Shown: positions 55,979 to 64,000 of the stretch, one piece after another
Layout of the letters: each line of letters begins with the position of its first letter
Numbering within the stretch: position 1 is the first letter of the stretch
Assembly: GCA_022592435.1 (NCBI GenBank)
Contig: JABYQS010000005.1
Coordinates: 124,001-188,000 of the forward strand
Origin: Cerioporus squamosus
Lineage: Eukaryota > Basidiomycota > Agaricomycetes > Polyporales > Polyporaceae
Direction: 5' to 3'
DNA length: 64,000 nucleotides
Position numbers and translations under genes: made by a program
Notes under the pieces: model-generated
The model's input: the letters and a program-made list of their open reading frames with translations, nothing else
Databases searched by the model: none
Told to the model about the DNA's origin: nothing

Positions 55979-56999
55979 ATGTTTGACTTATTCAAGAAGA
56001 AGGAAGATGACGGACAAGCTGAGGGCTTGACAGAGAACCGCGTTGGCGTACGTTGCAAGTAGCACTCATACCCTCTGCGTCGACACTAAACAGGCTGCAG
56101 AAGACCGTCGGGAGGCCGAAGACGGCTCCGGTCACCTTCGGAGCGTCTCCCAAACTCGCGGATAATGTTACGGTAAGAGGTACTGTGCATCTCGTCCTAC
56201 AGTGTATATTGACACCACGTGAAAGGCTTCTACAATCGTCAACCGTCACAGTGCAGACGAGGGATTGATATCTCGAGTGGGTTGACCGTATTTCTGTATG
56301 TCTGTGGGTGCTCATGGACTGAGTGCTTACTCCTGCAGTACACTCTCAAACGGAGTCCGGAGCCTCTTACCCATCTCAACGAATCTACAAGCAGCCAATT
56401 CCCGTCAAACAAAGACTTGCCTCCTCTGCCCTCTCGTCCAACTCTCGGTGGACCTCCTGTTTCAGACCGGTCTTTGTCCGAGGCCTCCTGTGAGCTGCGC
56501 AACCCATTCCGCAGCAATACCAGCGATTCGATAAATACGACTTCCATGTCTCGCACGTCATCGTTTGCGGAGGCGGCAATACCGGTGCAGCGGATGGTCC
56601 CCACGCTATTTCCCGAACAAACCGACGGTATCATGGACCCCCTGCCACACAAGGCCGCCATCTTCACCTCTCATGCACACGGCTTGGGCATTTTCCCAGA
56701 CCCTTTCCCCGACGAGAGCTCAGGACCAGAAGATCGTAGTGTCTCCACTACGCCTATCATATCCTTCATTCACTCTCATACGGAGGTACGTTCCGCCCCA
56801 TGTATGCGATACACACGACATAGCAACATGCTCATCGCTTCAATTGTTGCAGGACTCGACCCGGACACCTAAGCGCAGCCGCTGGTCGTTTCTTAAGTCG
56901 CCGAAGCATTCAGCTCAGGACTTCCTCCAGGTGCACATTCCAAGCGGTGTCTTCAGCCCCCCTACGCGACAACGACACTCATTCTGGTCGAGAGCGTGA
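55979..56999 (+). CDS. uncharacterised Ser/Pro-rich protein
   Basis: Exon 1 MFDLFKKKEDDGQAEGLTEN then RVG; a second exon KTVGRPKTAPVTFGASPKLA, then DNVT; a third YTLKRSPEPLTHLNESTSSQ, SNKDLPPLPSRPTLGGPPVS and IMDPLPHKAAIFTSHAHGLG; and a last exon DSTRTPKRSRWSFLKSPKHS ending RQRHSFWSRA. The exon joins are inferred from GT-AG sites that keep one frame. The protein is mostly disordered, without signal peptide or span. I do not recognise it. It is divergent from the MIT protein gene. Confidence 0.55.
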
Positions 57000-57491
57000 G
57001 CTCGTCTTAGAGTGTGATGTCCGCCTCTCCTGCTGTGTCGATAGGTTCTCTCTCCTGTATCACACTGTATCATAAGATCTCTCACAACGTTTCGTTACTG
57101 AGTCGTGTTGTATGTCTAAACGACACTGCAAAGTTCGGTAGGGGAAAGTCTTTGAGGAACTAGAGGCTGGCACTACGAGCCTACTCATTCCCATCTTGAG
57201 CACGCATATCAAGAGCGACAACATCGCAGCGAGGACGTAGGGCACCGCGGTACAATAATAGTAGTCCATGATGATCCATGTAATATTATCGATAGTCCAC
57301 GCCGTTCAGCATGATCAAGGAAGCTTCAAGGTTTGCTGAAGGGTCGAGTGGCGAACGACGAGGTAGACGCCCGCACGACACTTGCCTAATCCGAAGATAC
57401 TTCCGGCGCGTATTCGAGAGAAATCTCTCGACTCCCATCGTCCACACTTCCCGTCCGGTATCCTCTCTCGTCTTCCTGACTCGTCTTCAAT
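57000..57491. other. CCT1 promoter region
   Basis: 492 bp. A small hydrophobic minus-strand ORF (57060-57269) is not convincing. An 8-bp-arm inverted repeat near the CCT1 start is listed separately. Confidence 0.45.
57414..57431. promoter_or_regulatory. inverted repeat upstream of CCT1
   Basis: TCGAGAGA-AA-TCTCTCGA, two perfect 8-bp arms with a 2-bp spacer, 61 bp before the CCT1 ATG. It could bind a dimeric factor. It is not a standard heat-shock element. Confidence 0.35.
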
Positions 57492-59577
57492 ATGTTCCAA
57501 CGCGATCCTCGGGCGGGTGCGTTCTTGGGCGGCGACCGTGTATCAGGGCAGGATGTGCGCGATCAAAATGGTACGTTCATCCACCTCCCGTACGCGCGGC
57601 AGTCGTCAACATACAAGGAACGTATAGTTCTGGCCGCACAGACAATCGCGAACGTCGTGAAAAGTTCTCTGGGACCCATGGGCTTGGACAAGATGCTGGT
57701 GGACAACATTGGAGTACGTCTTCATCCATTGTACGAACCAGGGGTCTGTCGCTTAACCTGCACTCCGCATGCAGGAAGTCACGATATCGAACGATGGAGC
57801 GACAATTCTTTCTCTTCTCGCAGTGGAGCACCCTGCCGGGCGCGTCTTTGTTGATCTCTCGCAGAAGCAGGACAAGGAGGTCGGCGATGGAACTACATCA
57901 GTCGTGCTCATCGCCGCTGAGCTGCTGCGTCGCGCGAACGAGCTCGTGAAGCAGAAGATCCACCCTACCACGATTATCACGGGTTACCGTCTTGCGTGCA
58001 GGGAGGCTTGCAAGTTCATGCAAGACCAGCTCAGCGTGAAGGTGGACACACTTGGACGGGAGGCGCTCGTCAATGCGGCGAAGACGAGCATGTCTAGTAA
58101 GATTATCGGAGGGTAAGTGTGAATCCTCTTGACGTGGAACGCCGTGAGTGTCAAGCACCCGGTATGAATGCTCATGTCGCGCGCCAGTGATGACGACCTT
58201 TTCGCTCCTATGGCCGTGGACGCCATGTTGGCCGTAAAGACGATCAACAACCGTGGTGATATCAAGTATCCGGTCAAAGCCGTCAATGTCTTGAAAGCAC
58301 ACGGTCGAAGTGCAAGGGAGTCGTTGTTTGTGAAAGGGTACGCTCTCAACTGCACAGTCGCCAGTCAAGGTATGTCCTGTTTCCCGTCTTTACAGTCTCC
58401 ATATCATGACTGTCTGGTCTTGCAGCCATGAAGAAGCGCATCACAAATGCCAAGATCGCTTGCCTTGACATCAACCTTCAAAAAGCGCGTATGCAGCTCG
58501 GTGTGCAGATCCTTGTCGACGATCCAGAGCAGCTGGAGGATATCCGTAAACGGTGCGTGCTCCTTCCATTATCTCAAGGTACCGCACATGTCTTACATCT
58601 TCGGTCACCTCAGGGAGTCGGAAATCACCCTGGAGCGGATTCGCAAGATCTTGGCCGCCGGTGCCAACGTCGTTCTCACCACCAAGGGTATTGATGACCT
58701 GTGCTTGAAGGAGTTCGTGGAGGCCGGTGCAATGGCTGTTCGCCGGTGTAGGAAAGAGGACCTGCGTCGCATCGCAAAGGCGACTGGTGGGACGCTCGTT
58801 TCCAGCCTGGCGAACTTGGAAGGCGAGGAGTCGTTCGAGCCGAGCTACCTCGGTTACGCCGATGAAGTTGTACAAGAACGCATCTCCGACGACGAGCTCA
58901 TTCTCGTCAAGGGCACAAAGGTCGTCAACTCCGCTTCCATTGTGTTGCGCGGGGCGAACGACTACATGCTGGATGAGATGGAGCGGGCACTGCACGATAC
59001 GCTCTCTATCATCAAGCGAACCCTTGAGAGTGGTTCCGTTGTCCCCGGCGGCGGCGCGGTTGAGACTGCACTCAGCATCTACCTTGAGAACTTCGCTACG
59101 ACACTTGTAAGTGCCTCCACGCTCACCACTTGCTGAGGTTATTCTGACCAATATGGACGCTTAGGGCTCGAGAGAGCAGCTCGCGATTGCCGAGTTCGCC
59201 AGTTCTCTCCTGGTCATCCCGAAGACTCTTGCTGTCAACGCGGCGAAGGACTCGACGGATCTCGTTGCCAAGTTGCGTTCGTACCACAACGCCGCACAAA
59301 ACGCACCCATCGGCGACCCGAAGAAGGTTCTCTTGAGGTATGGCCTCGACTTGCTCAACGGCCAAGTTCGGGACAACGTCACCGCTGGCGTCCTCGAACC
59401 GACGGTCAGCAAAGTCCGCAGTTTGAAGTCTGCCTTTGAGGCGGCTGTCTCGATCCTGAGGATAGATGATGCCATACAATGTGTTCCTGGTGAGTGGTAG
59501 TTACGCTCTCTACTCGCGCTCCTGCTGAATGTCTCTTTCCAGAGTCGAAGGGTGAGGACGATGGCCACGGGCACTAG
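57492..59577 (+). CDS. TCP1: chaperonin CCT/TRiC subunit alpha
   Basis: ATP-driven group II chaperonin subunit that folds actin and tubulin. It starts [20 protein letters not shown]. Conserved blocks: [40 protein letters not shown] with [21 protein letters not shown] (ATP site), [103 protein letters not shown] and [20 protein letters not shown]. The C-terminal tail is [14 protein letters not shown]-type motifs and the overall match to yeast Cct1 identify the alpha subunit. About eight exons, all with short introns. Confidence 0.96.
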
Positions 59578-59974
59578 GCTGCAGGAACAACGGACGCGTA
59601 ATCGAGTAGAGTATATTGCTGCATTGTACATCATATACAATACGAATGATTCTGAGGGTATCAGGATACATTTGCCATATTCCGGCATTCCTTTGTTTCG
59701 TTTGCATGTTCATCAACCTTGTCCAGCACGTCCTACCGCTCTCGAGTTCATTTAGCCACAAACCACCCACGCAGCGTGCAAGTCGTGACCCGAGGAGTGA
59801 CGGATCTTGCACGTGACGTATAGACGCGGTTGGTTGACTCTGCAAAGGCCGCGCTTCTTAAACCACTCTCCCTTCCCCCTTTCCCCGCCACCACACCCAC
59901 CCGCTGCACGTCGTGCATCCCCGCTGCGTCTCGGCTTTTTTTAGGAAATCCGATCTCTATGCGCTAAGCCCACT
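59578..59974. other. CCT1-CDC27 gap
   Basis: 397 bp between tandem genes, AT-rich on the left (CCT1 3' UTR) and CT-rich toward the CDC27 start. One ACGCGT lies at 59594-59599, too far upstream to interpret. Confidence 0.45.
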
Positions 59975-62900
59975 ATGTCCCAGGACGCCCCGCCCGCGGT
60001 TCTGACACCGCACCTATGTCGACGCTATTCTTCTCTCATATGGTACTGTCTCGACGCCGATCTCACCAAGTCTGCGCTCTTCTATGCCGAACGATACTTT
60101 GTTCTCGATCCCAAGAACCATGACGCGCGCCATCTCTATGCCACCGCGCTCCTTCAGGCCAACCAGCCACACTCTGCACATAGACTCGTCAACTTGCCAC
60201 TGGAGACGAGGTGTACGGGATGCGTGGACGTCATCGCGAAGTGCTGCATGAAGCTTGGGAGACACAGGCAGGCGCGGGAGGCATTAGAGACGTGTTTGCG
60301 TGACCACACATATGTTCCATCCCGTGAGTGGTTTCTTTGTAACATCGCGCTTATGACGCGTCGCGTTCACATCCTATCTTCCGTTGCGCGCCGTCTTGAC
60401 GTATCTACAGAATCAATGAACTCGCGGACGGCTAGGGCGTTCCCAGATGAAGCAATACTCTGCTGTCACGCAGGAACCACCGCGCTCAAGGGCAACTTGC
60501 ACGAAAGTGCAGCCATGAGCTACCGCCAGGCGCTGGCCTTGAATCCGATGCTCTGGGAAGCTTTTGAAGGACTCTGTGCGATAGGTGTGTATGCTACTCA
60601 TTGGAGTGCACTTGCAACGAGTTATAACCATGAGGCTTCGCCGTGTTGTTGAGGCTGAGGAAGTGCATTCTACACGCGTAGTGATGTCTCTTCGACTCCC
60701 TCCTTCCTTGTGCTGTAGCATCGCTAGCGAAGTTCGAGTTGACCTCGGTTGCAAGTGCACTCTGATCCGCTTCCCGGTGTTGATTGTCTATATTTGCAGG
60801 TGATATTCCGCCAATAGAGAACCTATTCCCGGTGCGGCCACTGCCAGCGCGAAGATCAGGAGATGGCATGGCCAGCACATCAATACCAGTTGCAACAGGT
60901 GCCGGATTTTTCACGCCTGACGCTGGGAACGGCGGTAACCTCTTTCGTGGTTGGAAGCCTATGGACGCACCACCTGGCCCGCGAGACTCGATGTTAGTCA
61001 AACATCTTATCAGTCCCTTCATCTCATGCTGATGCGCGACAGAGGGACAAATGACTCTTCCTTCTACGGCGAGCCGTCATTCCAGGGTCCTATACGTGCA
61101 AGCCGGTCGCAGCCAACCACATTGGCGGTTCAGCCACCAGCTGTGCGTCCTCTTTCTTCAGCCGATGAGGCGGGCCCAGTGACCAAGAAGCTGCGGTCTA
61201 CCGTTCGGCAGCGAACCGCGCCGCCCTCGTCGACCGCGGCGGACACGCATCTCAAACCATCGAAGTCTACCGGCACTGTGCCAGTAGCGTCCGGTCCCGG
61301 CCCCACGGACGACCGCACGAAAAGCTCAAAGGCACGCGCACGCCCGGCCCTGACGATTGCTAACATCTTCTCATCTTCTGGTCGTCCTGCCCAGAATGTG
61401 GCGGCGTCCTCTAGGTCACACGCGGTCGGTCTCGGAAAGCCGGTAACAGGCGCAACGGCGCGACGCAGTTCCAGGTTGCAGAGCGGGGGCAGCAAGATCG
61501 CAAAGGTGAACAAGCTTGACCCGTCCGTGGAGACACGAAGCTGAACTACATTGGACAGACTGTACGAGATCGAAGACGAGCGGTAGCCAAGACGCGCTCC
61601 CAATCACACGATTCGGGCGCAGAGGAAGAACCTGGGGGTGCCGAGCAACCCGCGTTTGTCCCAACCTCGCCTCTCGCTCAAAACGCGCATCCGGAGTCGT
61701 CTCCGCCTCCATCGGGGACATGGACAGCGGAACAAGAGCAGGCTGCTCAAGAAGCATACGAGGCCGAGTTGGCCGACTACCACATATACGAGGTGATGCG
61801 GAAGTTCGCTAGTGCGGCACGGGCGATGGCGTTGTATGACTGCCGGCTATGCCTGGAAGAGCTGGAAACGCTCCCCGCACAACATAAACGTTCTGCGTCA
61901 GTGATGGCGATGCTGGGCAAGGCGCATTACGAGCTCGGCCAATACCCAGAGGTGAGTGATCGAGACCAACCCCTCGAACCTTCGTTCGCCTTCGGGCCCC
62001 AACTCATTGCGTGTCACGATAGGCTGAGCGGGCGTTCGAAGCCGCCAGGAATCTGGAGCCATATCGCCTGTGGGACATGGAGGTGTATTCAACGCTCCTG
62101 TGGCACCTGCAGCGGAACGTCCGGCTGTCCTTCCTCGCCCAGGAGCTCCTCTCCACCGATCCCAAGTCCCCTCAGGCCTGGATTGCCGTCGGAAACTGCT
62201 TCTCACTGCAGAAGGAGAAGACGCAGGCGCTTACGTGTTTCAGACGTGCAGCGCAGCTGGACCCTACATGTGCCTATGCCTACACGCTGAGCGGGCACGA
62301 GTCGATCGACGAGGACCTGAGCAAGGCCATCAACTTCTTCCAGTCCGCTTTACGTGCTGATGCACGACATTACAACGCCTGGTGCGTCGAAGGGTTTCCT
62401 TTGTCTCACTGATAAGGGGGTGCGTGGCTTGCTTATCACCTTCATTTGGGGCTTCTGCAGGTATGGGCTGGGGACATGCTATATGCGCATGAGCAAGTTA
62501 CGTCTCGCGGACTACCATTACAAGAAGGCCTCTCAGATTCATCCGCAGAACGCCGTCCTGCTGGGCTGCGTGGGTGTGGTACGTACTTCTTTGCAGTCAT
62601 GCGTTTGCCTTTCCAGGTGTGCGGCCGTATCGAATAACCACGCACCATGCACTATCTCACGGACGCGATCCTCCGGGTGTGCTTAGGCCCCGGGGATCTA
62701 CATAGCAAGCCTGGGTTCCCAAAGGGGGATCCAGGAGGGTTAAGGGAGAGCGCCAGCGAGAGATATGCTGTACGCGTCTTTGGCGACGCTGTTCACCATC
62801 CGGAGGGCTGTGCTTATTGCGCAATAAGCACGGCCTTCCGACTGTGGTCGCTTGGGCGAGCTCTCTTAACTCTCGCGTGCCATCTGTCAGGCGGAAGACA

Positions 62901-63466
62901 CGCGTTTGCGTGGGAGGATTACGAGCACGAGCACACCTTGAAGGACATACGCGAGCAGCCTGTGTTCTGATCCGCTTTTACGTTACTCACGTTGGACGTT
63001 CGTGGTGATTAGGTTCGCGAGCGGTACGGCGAATTAGACAAGGCGCTGGAGCTCTTCAACGCGGCGATTGGATACTCCCCCGAGAACGCTCTCGTGCGGT
63101 ATCATAGAGCGAAAATCCTTATCGCCATGAAGAAATACACGGTTAGTGTTTGGCGTTTGCAGTCCGTATCGCTGGGTCTCACTCGTCTGATTGATACCTG
63201 TTCTGGCGTTTGTGTTGCGTCTCCGCGGACGGTTGCGCCACCACCCACAGGAGGCCGTGCAAGACCTCGAGCACTTACGTGACACGTCGCCGGAGGAGTC
63301 GAACGTGCTGTTCCAGCTGGCCCGGGTGTACCGGCTGATGGGCGACGAGGTGAAGTTCGCGCAGCTGCTGGCGGAGGTGCGCGACGTGGCGCCGAAGAGC
63401 GCGGGGAAGATAAGGAAGCTCGTCGAGACTGTTGCGGACGTGGGAGAGGTCATGGACGAGGGGTGA
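59975..63466 (+). CDS. CDC27: anaphase-promoting complex subunit 3 (APC3/CDC27)
   Basis: TPR scaffold of the APC/C that binds co-activators. It starts MSQDAPPAVLTPHLCRRYSS. An N-terminal TPR block follows (SALFYAERYFVLDPKNHDAR, LYATALLQANQPHSAHRLV), then a long disordered Ser/Pro/Arg linker, then C-terminal TPRs: MAMLGKAHYELGQYPE, YSTLLWHLQRNVRLSFLAQE, SPQAWIAVGNCFSLQKEKTQ, AYTLSGHESIDEDLSKAINF, YGLGTCYMRMSKLRLADYHY and YGELDKALELFNAAIGYSPE. It ends GEVMDEG. The intron at 62579-63012 is 434 nt and holds a 40-nt inverted repeat; the other introns are short. Confidence 0.92.
62801..62840. repeat. 40-nt near-perfect inverted repeat inside a CDC27 intron
   Basis: The core GTGCTTATTGC|GCAATAAGCAC (62810-62831) is a perfect 22-bp palindrome. 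The arms extend to 20 bp each, with 18 Watson-Crick pairs and two G-T pairs. It lies in the middle of the long CDC27 intron. Confidence 0.85.
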
Positions 63467-63945
63467 GGGAACCGCGTCGGTCGGAGGCTGGGGGCGAGTC
63501 GGATCGGAGGATGGGCTGTAGACAGACACGGACCGATTGTGTACCATTGCGCGGATGTATATACAAGACTGGCGGCGGCGAACGCAATGCTGGCGCGAGC
63601 AGGACGAGGGCGGGCGCGGGGTGGCGAGAGCGGGCGGGTGCCTGTCGCCATCGCCAGCGGACCAGTCGCAGTCGCCAGTGGCCCGTTGCGCGGCTCTCCT
63701 GGCGCCGTGGCCCGTGGGAGACGCACGCGAAAAGACCCGGGGTCGGCGCTTCCCGATTAGGCAGCGTTGAGTCACCGGTGAGCATGTTATAAGGCGCGCT
63801 TGGAGAGGTGGCCCGCACTGGCCTGTTGCCTCTGCCTCCCCCCACCATGTCCGCCTAAGTCGTCCCGCGTCCCGTCCCCCGTCCCTTCGTTTTCTTGCCT
63901 CGCCTTGTTAGACTACACTAGTCTCGGCGACCCAGAGGACCAAGC
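63467..63945. other. intergenic region before the last gene
   Basis: 479 bp with no supported gene. The right part is strongly CT-rich, ending about 40 bp before the ATG at 63946, as in many highly expressed fungal promoters. Confidence 0.5.
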
Positions 63946-64000
63946 ATGGTTAACAAATCCGTCCGCAAGTCCAAGAACGGCACCATTCTGTTCGAGCCCT
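63946..64000 (+). CDS. 5' end of a gene cut by the window edge
   Basis: ATG at 63946 opens a frame reading MVNKSVRKSKNGTILFEP to the end of the window. A CT-rich leader precedes it. The basic start does not identify a family on its own. Confidence 0.45.
   Translation, partial: MVNKSVRKSKNGTILFEP

Noticed and set aside
57060..57269. 69-codon hydrophobic minus ORF
   Set aside because: One hydrophobic stretch only; no conserved residues or gene context.

Overview
The window is ordinary nuclear DNA of a filamentous basidiomycete, most likely an Agaricomycete close to the wood-decay polypores. The evidence is the gene set and the gene structure: GC-rich monocistronic genes on both strands, cut by many 50-60 nt GT-AG introns, with eukaryote-only genes (NDC80, SF3A1, ATG8, UBC6, CCT1, CDC27, DNA polymerase delta subunit 2). 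No operons, CRISPR arrays or rRNA genes were seen, and no tRNA was recognised by eye. CDS coordinates run from start codon to stop codon and include introns. Products were named by reading the translations, not by database search.

Layout. 1-11.7 kb holds central metabolism and respiration: NDK, QCR7, transketolase, the small twin-CX9C gene CMC2, a YicI-type GH31 alpha-xylosidase, an L-serine/threonine dehydratase and PET100. 11.9-13.5 kb is a tail-to-tail inverted duplication of an unknown sequence. 13.7-18 kb has a GPI-anchored cupredoxin, a gene-poor stretch with a possible P450 relic, and an unknown intronless gene. 18-30 kb has POLD2, glutamate decarboxylase, an unknown gene, HID1 and a RAD51 paralogue. 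30-41 kb has an unknown membrane protein, ATG8, mS37, UBC6, SF3A1, mL60 and CMS1. 41-52 kb has an ERI1-like exonuclease with a membrane anchor, a TmpA-like oxidoreductase, a 2.2-kb gene-poor stretch and NDC80. 52-64 kb has MOG1, a MIT/coiled-coil protein (ATG38-like), an unknown gene, CCT1, CDC27 and the start of another gene at the right edge.

Many genes lie in divergent pairs with short shared promoters: NDK/QCR7, TKL/CMC2, GH31/SDH, POLD2/GAD, mS37/UBC6, SF3A1/mL60, CMS1/ERI1-like and NDC80/MOG1. Two cell-cycle genes carry clustered MluI-box motifs (ACGCGT): three copies upstream of POLD2 and two upstream of NDC80. Five genes serve mitochondrial respiration or translation (QCR7, CMC2, PET100, mS37, mL60), but they are scattered and do not form a cluster.

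Two oddities stand out. Transketolase, GAD, SF3A1 and CMS1 each need a one-base correction near the C-terminus to keep the family-conserved frame, which points to assembly indels. Four genes (POLD2, ERI1-like, NDC80, CDC27) have single introns of about 400-590 nt, and the CDC27 intron contains a 40-nt near-perfect inverted repeat. I found no clear novel multi-gene system. The best candidates for something undescribed are the inverted duplication and the membrane-anchored ERI1-like nuclease.
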